This document shows, one piece after another, positions 17,787 through 25,603 of a stretch of 64,000 nt of DNA. The notes under the pieces are model-generated. The model was not told the origin of the DNA. It ran no database searches and saw only the letters and a program-made list of their open reading frames with translations. The translations under genes were made by a program, and so were the position numbers. Source of the stretch: Clostridia bacterium (lineage in GTDB: Bacteria; Bacillota; Clostridia; Christensenellales; CAG-138); NCBI GenBank assembly GCA_017394835.1, contig JAFPXD010000057.1, positions 1-64,000 on the forward strand, read 5' to 3'. Each line of letters begins with the position of its first letter. The first letter of the stretch is position 1.

Positions 17787-19163
17787 TTACTGGGAGGAAG
17801 GCTTATCATCGAATAGACCCTCAGGCAATTCACACTGTATTTCGGTGAATCCAAGGTCGTCCGTGATACGCTCCCAGCCGCGTTGGATGCCGAACTCACG
17901 GAAACGACGGGGCTTGTCGAATTTCTTCCAGCCAACTATTTCCTTTGATGCTATGCCTGCGTTCATGACCTCGTTTATCTCCATCAGATCCCGTTTTTGC
18001 GGCTCGCCAAATTGGCCGAATGCATCGCGGTAGAGCATACGGGAGCAGACGCTGGATTCGCTCGTTTTATCAAGGAAGCCCTGTATCATACCAAGGCGGT
18101 CGTCCTCCGGCATGAAAGCGCGCTGTATGTTAACGAGTTCCTTTTCATACTCCCTCGGGAGCTTGAGCGGGGGCTTTTGCAGGAAATAGATATGCATCGC
18201 TTCGGCCCATAGCTGAAGGATATAGCGCTCGCTCTCGGCTTCGTCCTCGAGGATATGCACCTCGGACTTGGACATATCGATCAGTATCGGAAGGAAACGT
18301 CGATTGCCCGACCGATCGAGCGGAAAAAATGCCACGCGGTTACTGCTTCCGCCGAATATGCACTGGCGAGGCCTGTCCTTCGGAAAACGGTCATACGGGA
18401 CCTTGTAGGTATCCTTAGAGCGGGAGATGAACGCCTTAGTCTCTTCGATCGTGCGTGTATTCGCAATGGCGCTCATCTCCGGCATTTCGATGATGAAATG
18501 CCCCTCCAGCTTGCGGTAGATGTTTTCGTCGTCGAGGCGTTTGATATCATCGGTGAACCACTCATCCTTGAGAGCCAGCTTTCGGAAGAAGGACGATTTG
18601 CCCGCACCCTGGTCGCCGATAAGGCAGAGCATGTAATCGAACTTGCAGCCGGGATTGAATATGCGGGCAACGCCACCGAGCAAAAACAACTTCATGCACT
18701 CGTAATTGAAATCGTTGATCTCTGCGCCGAGAAAATGATGGAGCACGTACCGTATGCGTTCCTTGCCGTCCCACTGAGGGGGAAAGAGCACGTCCTTAAT
18801 TGGGTGATACCGTTTTTCGTTTGCGACGATGTCGATTGCGGAAACAGTTTGCTTTTCTGCCGAGATGCCGTAAGTCCTGTCAAGGTAAAACCGAATGTTA
18901 TTGACATCCGTGTCCGTAAGCGGACCGTTCTCATCCCTCGCCCAGCCAAGCTCTTTTGTTATATGGACCCTGCCGCTCATTTCGTTGAGCCGGATCGCGC
19001 CGAATAGCTGCGGATCGTGCTGAAGGATCGTCACGTAATTCTGCAGAGTGTTCATGACGATCCCGTCCTTCGTCGTTTTGAGCATAGCCCTGACCTGCTT
19101 GACCGTTTTGATCTGCGGGGCATATGCAGGTACAGTATTCTTGTTTTTCTTTTTCACATCCAA
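17787..19163 (-). CDS. VapE/VirE-type P-loop ATPase (phage or plasmid primase-helicase)
   Basis: 458 residues. Walker A is GDQGAGKSS (183-191) after MLCLI; further blocks are FTDDIKRLDDENIYRKLEGHFIIEMPE (Walker B-like), TYKVPYDRFPKDRPRQCIFGGSSN and RSGNRRFLPI with an arginine finger, the standard pattern of virulence-associated protein E domains. These proteins replicate satellites, phages and integrative elements. No primase domain is visible N-terminally. The start overlaps mobC by 10 bases, exactly where element A has its relaxase. This substitution suggests a modular exchange at the 3' end of mobC. Confidence 0.88.
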   Translation of the reverse strand: MDVKKKNKNTVPAYAPQIKTVKQVRAMLKTTKDGIVMNTLQNYVTILQHDPQLFGAIRLNEMSGRVHITKELGWARDENGPLTDTDVNNIRFYLDRTYGISAEKQTVSAIDIVANEKRYHPIKDVLFPPQWDGKERIRYVLHHFLGAEINDFNYECMKLFLLGGVARIFNPGCKFDYMLCLIGDQGAGKSSFFRKLALKDEWFTDDIKRLDDENIYRKLEGHFIIEMPEMSAIANTRTIEETKAFISRSKDTYKVPYDRFPKDRPRQCIFGGSSNRVAFFPLDRSGNRRFLPILIDMSKSEVHILEDEAESERYILQLWAEAMHIYFLQKPPLKLPREYEKELVNIQRAFMPEDDRLGMIQGFLDKTSESSVCSRMLYRDAFGQFGEPQKRDLMEINEVMNAGIASKEIVGWKKFDKPRRFREFGIQRGWERITDDLGFTEIQCELPEGLFDDKPSSQ

Positions 19164-19474
19164 ATCTCCTTTTTCCAGTAAAGCCTTTTTCTGATCTCTG
19201 TTACCAACCGTTTTGCTTCCGCGGCTTCCTCCGCGGTGATGCCGCCCTGTGCGTTAGCGTGATGCGCGATCTGATTCACGTTAATACACAGATGGTCGAT
19301 CGTGCTTATCAGATCAATGAAATCGACGTTGGGACGTTCCTTGATCTCCGTACCCATGATGAGCTTTCGCAGCACAACAGAGCGAGTGACGCCCGCTTTT
19401 TGTGCCAGCTCACCGAGCTTGCGGTACTCCGCTTCGTTCAGCCGCAGGTGCATGTCGTACTCTCTGTTTCTCAT
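19154..19474 (-). CDS. mobC: MobC-type relaxosome accessory protein, element B
   Basis: 106 residues from ATG 19474 with a perfect AGGAGG upstream. Motifs MHLRLNEAEYRKLGELAQKA, TRSVVLRKLIM, and RPNVDFIDLISTIDHLCINVNQIAHHAN match the element A copy block by block. No relaxase follows, so it would have to work with a relaxase supplied in trans, or act as a regulator. An upstream open frame ends as ATGA on its start codon. Confidence 0.83.
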   Translation of the reverse strand: MRNREYDMHLRLNEAEYRKLGELAQKAGVTRSVVLRKLIMGTEIKERPNVDFIDLISTIDHLCINVNQIAHHANAQGGITAEEAAEAKRLVTEIRKRLYWKKEIWM

Positions 19475-19512
19475 TCAATCCTCCTCGTTAATATCGTTCC
19501 TTCTCCCGCTGT

Positions 19513-19671
19513 GCGGCATAGGGGCTTGGGGCTCGCCTCGACAAGCGGATTTGGGGACACAAATCCCATGCTTGCAAGGACAATTGCACGCATGCAGCCT
19601 TCGTGAACACAAAGGCGATGCTTGCAAAGTCCGACGCAAGCTGCCTTTGTCATGACAAAGGCGATGCTTGC
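19513..19671 (-). other. Candidate oriT, copy 2, with three hairpin units
   Basis: On the minus strand three GCAAGCAT-led hairpin units follow each other (19671-19636, 19625-19590, 19575-19541). The first contains the perfect 20-base palindrome GCCTTTGTCATGACAAAGGC (19643-19662). They are followed by the core CCCCTATGCCGC (19524-19513), 39 bases before mobC. This matches the single-unit copy in element A. Confidence 0.5.
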
Positions 19672-19715
19672 GGGGACACCCTAGAATAAACCCATGAACT
19701 TTTTTGCATTTATGC

Positions 19716-19744
19716 TTGACAATCGCCTGCGGTTCAAGTATAAT
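19716..19744 (+). promoter_or_regulatory. Sigma-A promoter of the XRE regulator
   Basis: TTGACA (19716-19721), a 17-base spacer and TATAAT (19739-19744): a full consensus promoter, about 100 bases upstream of the regulator gene. Confidence 0.85.
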
Positions 19745-19764
19745 ATGCATGATAGTTCAATAAT

Positions 19765-19795
19765 GTTCAACGGTGATTGTATCACGGCGTTGAAC
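19765..19795 (+). promoter_or_regulatory. Probable operator of the XRE regulator
   Basis: GTTCAACGGTGAT and ATCACGGCGTTGAAC form an inverted repeat with one extra base in the right arm, placed just downstream of the promoter. Further GTTCA(A/T) half-sites lie on both sides (19755, 19809, 19814). Autorepression by the regulator encoded at 19850 is the simplest reading. Confidence 0.6.
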
Positions 19796-19849
19796 TATTG
19801 TCAATAGGGTTCATTGAACTTTTATGAATAATTTTAAGGTGGTGTTCCA

Positions 19850-20284
19850 ATGAAGACCTTTTCTGAGAAAGTGAAGGAAGCGAGGGTGTCCCTCGGCATA
19901 TCTCAGCCGCAGCTTGGGAAAAAGATCGGCTTGTCGGTTCGTTCCGTTATCGCATATGAGAAAGGCGAAAAAAAGCCCCGCCCGGCTTCTATGTTGAAGC
20001 TGGCGAAGGCTTTGGGCGTTTCAGTCAAATTCCTTTCCGACGATGAGTGCGAAGATCCGATGGCCGATATCGAAAAAGACGATTACATTGCAGAAGCGCG
20101 TGAGCGCTACGGTTCAACCGGAGCAAAGAATATGGATGAGCTTCTGTCCGCCAATACCGCGCTGTTCGCAGGCGGTGAACTCTCTCAGGAGCAGAAGGAC
20201 GCTTTCTTTGAGGCCGTCATGAAGGCATACATCACCTGCAAGGAAGAAGCCCGAAGGAAGTTCGGTAAAAAGGATCAGGATTGA
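19850..20284 (+). CDS. XRE-family transcriptional regulator
   Basis: 144 residues. An HTH_3 domain fills residues 5-58: VKEARVSLGISQPQLGKKIG, then LSVRSVIAYEKGEKKPRPASMLKLAKALGV. The C-terminal half is helical and acidic, a likely oligomerisation or protease-sensing part. AAGGTGGTG precedes the ATG. It stands divergently from the mobC-vapE operon of element B and is followed by an ImmA-like protease, like the ImmR/ImmA pair of ICEBs1, in which the protease cleaves the repressor to switch on excision. This parallel is inferred. Confidence 0.87.
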   Translation: MKTFSEKVKEARVSLGISQPQLGKKIGLSVRSVIAYEKGEKKPRPASMLKLAKALGVSVKFLSDDECEDPMADIEKDDYIAEARERYGSTGAKNMDELLSANTALFAGGELSQEQKDAFFEAVMKAYITCKEEARRKFGKKDQD

Positions 20285-20331
20285 CTTTCGGATATATTTG
20301 TCCGGGAAAGAAGTGAGTACCATTTTTTGTA

Positions 20332-20359
20332 TTGCGGATTTGGGTGAATGCAGTATAAT
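20332..20359 (+). promoter_or_regulatory. Promoter of the ImmA-like gene
   Basis: TTGCGG (20332-20337), 16 bases, TATAAT (20354-20359), 36 bases before the ATG. The protease gene may therefore be expressed separately from the repressor. Confidence 0.6.
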
Positions 20360-20394
20360 ATCGGCGGAAAACCTATGCGAAAGGGGTGAAGATA

Positions 20395-20949
20395 ATGGCA
20401 TACGATGATATCGTTCGTTCTGTCGCAAAGATCAAATCAAAGTGCGGCGGGACGGATCTCTTTGCTTTATGTTCCCTTCTCGGAATCCCGGTATGCTATT
20501 CCTCTATGGGCAAGGGAAAGGATGCCATAAAGGGCTTCTTCGTCAAGAGCAACCGCATCAAGGTCATAACGGTCAACTCCGATCTGCCCTACATGATCCA
20601 GCGCATAATCACCGCGCATGAGCTTGGGCACGCTATTCTGCACGCTGATTCCGGCATGCAAGCTTTCCATGAGCTTGCACTCTTTGATGACAGCAGCCGC
20701 TGTGAAAAGGAAGCGAACCTCTTCGCCTCAGAGCTGCTGATCTCCGACGATGATTTCTTCGCAGCTCTGGAGAATGGGCAGGCTTTCTGTCAGGCCGCTT
20801 CATCGTTGAACGTTCCGCCTGAGCTTCTTGATTTCAAGGCAAGGCTCATGAAAGAAAAGGGCTGTACACTCGCCAATTCACCGATAACGGCAAATAACAA
20901 GTTCCTCAAAAGCATGGCCGTTCCCGATTACGGCGAGTATGGTTGCTGA
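20395..20949 (+). CDS. ImmA/IrrE-type zinc metallopeptidase
   Basis: 184 residues from ATG 20395 after AAGGGGTGA. The zinc motif HELGH is at about 75-79 within IITAHELGHAILHAD, with the downstream glutamate in CEKEANLFASELL (about 103-115): the M78 (IrrE/ImmA) pattern. In known systems it cleaves the adjacent XRE repressor when the cell is stressed. The preceding gene is such a repressor, so the same role is likely for element B or a neighbouring element. Confidence 0.87.
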   Translation: MAYDDIVRSVAKIKSKCGGTDLFALCSLLGIPVCYSSMGKGKDAIKGFFVKSNRIKVITVNSDLPYMIQRIITAHELGHAILHADSGMQAFHELALFDDSSRCEKEANLFASELLISDDDFFAALENGQAFCQAASSLNVPPELLDFKARLMKEKGCTLANSPITANNKFLKSMAVPDYGEYGC

Positions 20950-20992
20950 CGAGGATCCAATACACCCCCTATACAATTTGGTTAATGCCTTT

Positions 20993-21055
20993 GTTACTTT
21001 CTGCGAAAGTAACGCAAAAGCACTTTTGACGGAACGAGTCCATCAAAAGTGCTTT
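20993..21055. repeat. Two adjacent perfect hairpins
   Basis: GTTACTTTC-TGC-GAAAGTAAC (20993-21013) and AAAGCACTTTTGA...TCAAAAGTGCTTT (21017-21055, 13-base arms). Located directly after the ImmA-like gene, they may terminate its transcription, or be part of an element end. Confidence 0.6.
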
Positions 21056-21099
21056 ACGCTCTGCGAGGCCATATGAATTACCGATGGGTTAATGTCCCT

Positions 21100-21164
21100 G
21101 CAAGCATCGCCTTTTTATACCCAAAGGCCGCTTGCAAGGGCTGTGCCCTCTGACCCTATGCCGC
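21100..21164 (+). other. Candidate oriT, orphan copy 3
   Basis: GCAAGC (21100-21105) and GCTTGC (21130-21135) bracket a hairpin resembling the ones upstream of both mobC genes, and CCCTATGCCGC follows at 21154-21164. No mobC follows; the next gene is a lipoprotein unrelated to transfer. Probably the remnant of a third element. Confidence 0.5.
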
Positions 21165-21238
21165 GTCGCGGTAAAGAACCTTTTGCAGTTAACACTGATG
21201 CAGTAAGCATCCGCAGTAAAACTCCGCCTTGTTTTCTC

Positions 21239-21267
21239 TTGTGCGGAAGCATTAAAAACGGTATAAT
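21239..21267 (+). promoter_or_regulatory. Promoter of the phosphatase-like lipoprotein gene
   Basis: TTGTGC (21239-21244), 17 bases, TATAAT (21262-21267). Confidence 0.6.
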
Positions 21268-21301
21268 AACGTCAGTAATAATTTAGCTGAGGTGTTTCGC
21301 T

Positions 21302-22438
21302 GTGAAAACGTTCAAACAGGCCATTTGCATCCTGCTTGCTGCCATGTCCGTGCTGCTTTTGTTTTCGGGCTGCAATAAAGCCGCTAAGCCCTTTGTCGTG
21401 GAGATCGCGAACATCAAGAAGTCCGGAAACGTGATGCTGGACACGACGTTCGACGAGTTGAAGGCAAACGGAATTGAAATCGGCGATATCGTCACTATTA
21501 AGATCGCGGACCGTGAATACGAGCTTCCCGTCGGAACGTCCTACTCTGACGTCGACTCTGGGTGCATGATAATGAGATACGATCCCGAGGACGACGATAT
21601 CACCCTCGCGATCAATATGGGGTCGTTCGCTCAGGAAACCGGTATCGGCGAAAAGCGGACTATTGAAGAGGATCCGGGCTATGAATGGGATCAGTCCGTC
21701 ACCGAGGTCGCTATTACGCTGAAAGAAAAGCATGGCTATCTTGACGAATACAACGCCCGCAACCTTGAAAGGACGAACGAACGCGAGGATTATGCCGATC
21801 TATCGGACGAGGATTTTGCGAATTTCAGAGCGGTCGCGGTCTCGGGAATGAGGGAAGGCGTTCTCTATCGCAGCAGCTCGCCGATCGATCCGGATCTCGG
21901 CAGGAACGAGTTCGCCATGCAGGCGATGGAAAAAGCGGGGATCCGATCGGTGATAAACCTCGGCGACCCGGCTGACGGGATGAATGAGTTCGATGCTTTC
22001 CCCGGAAGCTATTACAGCGATTGTACGATAGCAAATATCGAAATGAGCTATGATTTCGCCTCGGCGGAGTTCGGCGAAAAGGTCCGGGAGTGCGTGCTGT
22101 TTATCATCGGGAACGACGGACCGTATCTTATCCACTGCAAGGAGGGCAAGGACCGCAGCGGCATCCTGTGCGCGATCCTCGAATGCTTCGTCGGCGCAGA
22201 CTATGATGAGGTCGCGGCAGATTATATGCTCACTTACCGAAACTTTTATCACGTCGGGCCCGACGACGCAACGTATGCGATCATCCTCAGGAACAACCTT
22301 ATTAAGACGCTTTCCGCTCTGTTTGGAACGTACGATCTTGAGACGGCCGACATGAAGGAAGCAGCAGCAGAATACCTGCTTTCGATCGGGCTCAGCCGCG
22401 AACAGCTCGATGCGCTGACCGCAAGGCTGGGGAAGTAA
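21302..22438 (+). CDS. Tyrosine phosphatase-like lipoprotein
   Basis: 378 residues with a GTG start and GAGGTG upstream. A lipoprotein signal ends at FSGC (residue 24). Residues 55-120 (GIEIGDIVTIKI, DVDSGCMI, LAINMGSFAQETGIG) resemble the C-terminal domain of SAM hydroxide adenosyltransferases. Residues 165-378 are a DSP/PTP-type phosphatase: GVLYRSSSPI, SVINLGDP and the active-site loop HCKEGKDRSG with Cys279 and Arg285. It should act outside the membrane, on phosphotyrosine, phosphoinositides or another phosphoester. The domain pairing recurs in Clostridia as far as I recall. No partner kinase is nearby. Confidence 0.8.
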   Translation: MKTFKQAICILLAAMSVLLLFSGCNKAAKPFVVEIANIKKSGNVMLDTTFDELKANGIEIGDIVTIKIADREYELPVGTSYSDVDSGCMIMRYDPEDDDITLAINMGSFAQETGIGEKRTIEEDPGYEWDQSVTEVAITLKEKHGYLDEYNARNLERTNEREDYADLSDEDFANFRAVAVSGMREGVLYRSSSPIDPDLGRNEFAMQAMEKAGIRSVINLGDPADGMNEFDAFPGSYYSDCTIANIEMSYDFASAEFGEKVRECVLFIIGNDGPYLIHCKEGKDRSGILCAILECFVGADYDEVAADYMLTYRNFYHVGPDDATYAIILRNNLIKTLSALFGTYDLETADMKEAAAEYLLSIGLSREQLDALTARLGK

Positions 22439-22466
22439 AGCCCGGTAAAGTCAAAGGAGCTGAAAA

Positions 22467-23033
22467 ATGATACTTTTCATTGACGCCTGTGTTCGTGAAG
22501 CCTCCCGGACGAGGCGACTCGCGCTCCGCCTGCTTGATGTTCTCGGCGGTGCTTACGAGCACGTAAACCTTGAAAAATGCGATTTTCCGAAGGTCGACGA
22601 GGCTTTCCTTCAAAAACGAGACCGTCTTTTGCAGGAAGGGGATCTTGCGGATCCGATGTTCGGCTATGCAAGGCAGTTTGTACAAGCGGATGCGATCGTT
22701 ATCGCCGCTCCGTTCTGGGATCTCTCGTTCCCGGCGGCATTAAAGACCTATTTTGAGCAGATCAACGTGGTCGGTATAACCTTCCGATACACGCCGGAGG
22801 GCGTGCCGGTCGGAATGTGCCGTGCGAAGAAGCTGTATTACGTCACGACAGCCGGAGGGGACTTCTTCCCGGAGGAATACGGGTTTGGATACGTCAGGGC
22901 GCTTGCGCAGAATTTCTACGGGATCGAGACCGTTGAGCTGATAAAGGCCGTCGGGCTCGATATTGAAGGCGCCCCGGTCGAGGAAATATTGCGCGAATGC
23001 GAAGAGGAGATCGAAAGAAGATTCCGCAAATAA
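22467..23033 (+). CDS. Flavodoxin-fold NAD(P)H oxidoreductase (AzoR-like)
   Basis: 188 residues, AAAGGAGC upstream. The start ILFIDACVREASRTRRLA is the phosphate-binding loop of flavodoxin-2 proteins, and APFWDLSFPAALKTYFEQINVVGITF followed by YVTTAGGDFFPE are typical FMN-contact segments of FMN-dependent NADH-azoreductases. Its likely job is two-electron reduction of quinones or azo compounds in the cytosol. It follows the lipoprotein gene by 28 bases and ends before a terminator, so the two may be cotranscribed. Confidence 0.87.
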   Translation: MILFIDACVREASRTRRLALRLLDVLGGAYEHVNLEKCDFPKVDEAFLQKRDRLLQEGDLADPMFGYARQFVQADAIVIAAPFWDLSFPAALKTYFEQINVVGITFRYTPEGVPVGMCRAKKLYYVTTAGGDFFPEEYGFGYVRALAQNFYGIETVELIKAVGLDIEGAPVEEILRECEEEIERRFRK

Positions 23034-23078
23034 AGTTGTGACAGTACGTGTTGCCGATAAGGCTCTAAACCACCCGGT

Positions 23079-23103
23079 GGCGGAATTGCTTCCGCCGCTT
23101 TTT
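23079..23103 (+). terminator. Intrinsic terminator after the oxidoreductase gene
   Basis: GGCGGAA-TTGC-TTCCGCC stem followed by GCTTTTT. Confidence 0.75.
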
Positions 23104-23143
23104 CGCATAACTTCCCAAATTATTTTGAAGCCGCCCGTGTTTG

Positions 23144-23173
23144 TTGGACATTTGCTGGACACGGCGTTATAAT
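23144..23173 (+). promoter_or_regulatory. Promoter of the symporter gene
   Basis: TTGGAC (23144-23149), 18 bases, TATAAT (23168-23173), about 30 bases before the start. TTGGACA/CTGGACA half-sites 12 bases apart lie in the spacer region. Confidence 0.5.
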
Positions 23174-23204
23174 ATAAAGAATTCGGAAAGCGAGGATGAT
23201 GAGA

Positions 23205-24830
23205 ATGATATTCTTTCAGGATACGAAAAAACTGACGAACGAAGTAATCGATTCATGGTCGGAAAATGCCGTCAATGCGTACCGGGAATACGCCGGCAAA
23301 CGAGCGGAAAGCACGGTAAAGCTGCGGCTTACCATTGAGGAGCTGCTTTTGCGTTTTCGTGATCTGTACGGAACAGATGAGCCATGCACCATTAAAGGTA
23401 TTCGCAGGTTCGGGAGCATCTCGTTTGAACTGTCGCAAAAGGGCGCTCCGCGAAATCCTCTTGAGACAGATCCGGAAGCAAGCTTATCGTATAGCATTCT
23501 TGCCAAACTCAATCTTGATCCGCAATATGCCTACCGCCAGAACCGCGGTCTTAACGTCGTAACGGTCCCGGCGCCCCTAAGGAAACGAAAAAACTCGATG
23601 CTGATCGGGATTCTTCTTGCAGCAGTGCTGTCGGTCGTCACCTGGCTCGTATCGGGACTTCTCCCCGAGGCAGCTCTTAATGATTATATGATCCCGCTCG
23701 TTTCGGGGCTGTTCACCAAGCTTTCCGCCGTCTTTTCGGCTCTGGCAACTCCGCTGGTGTTCTGTGCGGTAATTCTTGGGATAAGCGGGATCGGTGACGT
23801 TTCCTCTTTTGGAAAACTCGGCGGAAGACTCCTGAAAAGAATGATGGTGACCTATGGGATCGCTATGATCGCTATGATCGCCGTTGGTCTGCCAATGGGC
23901 ATCATCTCCCCGACCTCATCGGCGGGCGGAGGAAACGTATTCGGCGACCTCACAAATCTCATCCTCGATATCATCCCCGGCAACCTCATCGAGCCCTTCC
24001 GTATAGACAACGACCTGCAGGTCATAGTTATCGCCGTCTTCATAGGCGTGATCATGCTCGGCCTTGGCGACAAGGTGGGACATCTACGCACGTTCATCGA
24101 CGAAGCCGGAACGCTCGTTAACCGTATGATGGCGGCGGTCTGCAAGCTGCTTCCGCTGTTCGTTTACCTCGGCTTTACGAATCTGCTTTTGAGCGGAAAG
24201 CTTTCGGAGCTGGGCGGCGTATCCAAGATCGTCATCATTTGCCTCGGCGCCTCCGCAATTACCGTCGCTGTGACTTTGGTCCGGGCTCTGATCGTCACAA
24301 AGCGTCCGTTCAAAGAGCTTTTCTCCGCACAGCTTCCGGCGCTTATCATCAACCTTACCACCAGCTCGCAGGTTTCGGCTCTTCCCGAGAGCATGAAATG
24401 CTGCAAGCAAAAATGGGGTATCGACGAAAAGTTTGTCAATTTCGGACTGCCGCTCGGCATCGTCATATATATGCCCTGCGGCGCGATAATGCTCGGCTCG
24501 ATAGTTTGGGTCCTCACATATATGTCCGCAGGATCGGTCGACACGATTATGCTTGCAAAGCTGGTTTTCGTTTCGGTCATTGTTGCTATTGCCGCTCCGC
24601 CCATCCCAGGCTCGGCCTTTGCGGTCTTGCCGATCATGTTCTCATCCTGCGGAACGGATCTTTCCATGATGCCGCTCGCAGTCATCATCGGTTCCACGGT
24701 GGGATATCTGATGCCCGCACTGAACGGCTACTGCATGCAGCTCGAGCTTCTCATGAGCGCGCAAAAGTCCGGATGCATCAAAAAGGATCAAGCGCCTGAA
24801 ACGGCTATCGAAGCCGCGGCTGACCTGTAA
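23205..24830 (+). CDS. Dicarboxylate/amino acid:cation symporter with N-terminal cytosolic domain
   Basis: 541 residues. GAGG is 9 bases from ATG 23205, which is preferred to the ATG pair at 23196. Residues 130-530 form the multi-helix DAACS fold, with the re-entrant loop equivalent TTSSQVSALPESMKCC (instead of the usual serine-rich loop) and FGLPLGIVIYMPCGAIM. It should import dicarboxylates or acidic amino acids with sodium or protons. The first 125 residues are extra: RLTIEELLLRFRDLYG and LDPQYAYRQNRGLNVVTVP resemble edges of a GHKL/anti-sigma-type ATPase domain, but the ATP-binding core motifs are not visible. It may regulate transport. Confidence 0.85.
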   Translation: MIFFQDTKKLTNEVIDSWSENAVNAYREYAGKRAESTVKLRLTIEELLLRFRDLYGTDEPCTIKGIRRFGSISFELSQKGAPRNPLETDPEASLSYSILAKLNLDPQYAYRQNRGLNVVTVPAPLRKRKNSMLIGILLAAVLSVVTWLVSGLLPEAALNDYMIPLVSGLFTKLSAVFSALATPLVFCAVILGISGIGDVSSFGKLGGRLLKRMMVTYGIAMIAMIAVGLPMGIISPTSSAGGGNVFGDLTNLILDIIPGNLIEPFRIDNDLQVIVIAVFIGVIMLGLGDKVGHLRTFIDEAGTLVNRMMAAVCKLLPLFVYLGFTNLLLSGKLSELGGVSKIVIICLGASAITVAVTLVRALIVTKRPFKELFSAQLPALIINLTTSSQVSALPESMKCCKQKWGIDEKFVNFGLPLGIVIYMPCGAIMLGSIVWVLTYMSAGSVDTIMLAKLVFVSVIVAIAAPPIPGSAFAVLPIMFSSCGTDLSMMPLAVIIGSTVGYLMPALNGYCMQLELLMSAQKSGCIKKDQAPETAIEAAADL

Positions 24831-24874
24831 CGCCATTCATAGAGCTGAGTACCAAGTCGGCACATGAATAAATT

Positions 24875-24901
24875 AAAGCACCGTTCTTTGCGGTGCTTTT
24901 T
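24875..24901. terminator. Bidirectional terminator
   Basis: AAAGCACCG-TTCTTTG-CGGTGCTTTTT, between convergent genes; A-rich on one side and T-rich on the other. Confidence 0.8.
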
Positions 24902-24937
24902 GCGTGAATATAATTGTACGGAATCGCTCCGCTTCCG

Positions 24938-25423
24938 TTATCGTTTCAGATACGCGGAAGCGACCGGGAACTCGAAATACGTGTTCGGGTATGGCTCGTT
25001 CTCAAGCGTGAAATGCCACCATTCGCAGTCAAGGGGCTTGAAGCCGTTTCGGACCATCGCTCTTTGGAGTATCATGCGGTTGTTATACTGTTCTTCGGTG
25101 ATAGCTTTGCAATAGGGATGCGATACCTCACCGAAGAAATCGAAGGGGCTGCCCATGCGTTGTTCTGATTGGTAAGCTTGGTATAAAAACTGAACGGTCG
25201 CATTGCTGCCCTCCGTGCACCGAACGAGCATGATCTGGCGAACGCCGTCGTCCTTGCGGTAGTACTGAAGCCTTTCACGCCAGTACGCCTGGTTTTCGAC
25301 GTTGAAAGCATACTCGTCCTCCTGCGGCCCGGTACCGCCTTTGGCATCATTTTTCGGAGCGCAGCCCCAAAGCATTGCGCTTGCAAGAAGCAGCGCGATG
25401 ATCGCATAATAAAGCTTTTTCAT
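24938..25423 (-). CDS. Lipoprotein with C-terminal half of a VanX-type (M15D) peptidase, probably inactive
   Basis: 161 residues from ATG 25423, where a lipoprotein signal (AMLWGC lipobox) begins; the frame extends to 25465. The last 80 residues match the C-terminal half of D-Ala-D-Ala dipeptidases: MGSPFDFFGEVSHPY, NRMILQRAMVRNGF and the EWWHFT block with the catalytic Glu and a zinc His. The first zinc motif (S-HSRG-A-D) is missing. Instead residues 50-90 (ERLQYYRKDDGVRQIMLVRC) look like the N-terminal part of an L,D-transpeptidase. The gene is therefore either a remnant fusion of two cell-wall enzymes or a divergent family; hydrolase activity is doubtful. Confidence 0.65.
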   Translation of the reverse strand: MKKLYYAIIALLLASAMLWGCAPKNDAKGGTGPQEDEYAFNVENQAYWRERLQYYRKDDGVRQIMLVRCTEGSNATVQFLYQAYQSEQRMGSPFDFFGEVSHPYCKAITEEQYNNRMILQRAMVRNGFKPLDCEWWHFTLENEPYPNTYFEFPVASAYLKR

Positions 25424-25528
25424 AATAACCTCCGCAAAGACCGACGATCGATCTGAATGTATCATAAACGTTCTTCTTTTTCAAGAAAAACGGGGAATAA
25501 CAGCCGCCGGCGGCGCTTTCTCTTCCTG

Positions 25529-25558
25529 TTGACAGCAGCAGTTGGGGCATAGTATAAT
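25529..25558 (+). promoter_or_regulatory. Sigma-A promoter of the DUF3089 hydrolase gene
   Basis: TTGACA (25529-25534), 18 bases, TATAAT (25553-25558), 46 bases before the ATG. Confidence 0.8.
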
Positions 25559-25603
25559 AACGTCGCTGTCAAATTAGACCTATCCGCCCCGGAGGAACAG
25601 AGA

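Noticed and set aside
19541-19671. CRISPR-like array
   Set aside because: Only three units, each internally palindromic, with no uniform spacers and no cas genes; better read as oriT hairpins.
19475-19750. Minus-strand frame of 91 codons over the element B hairpins
   Set aside because: It arises from the repeated hairpin DNA and overlaps the XRE promoter; no ribosome binding site.
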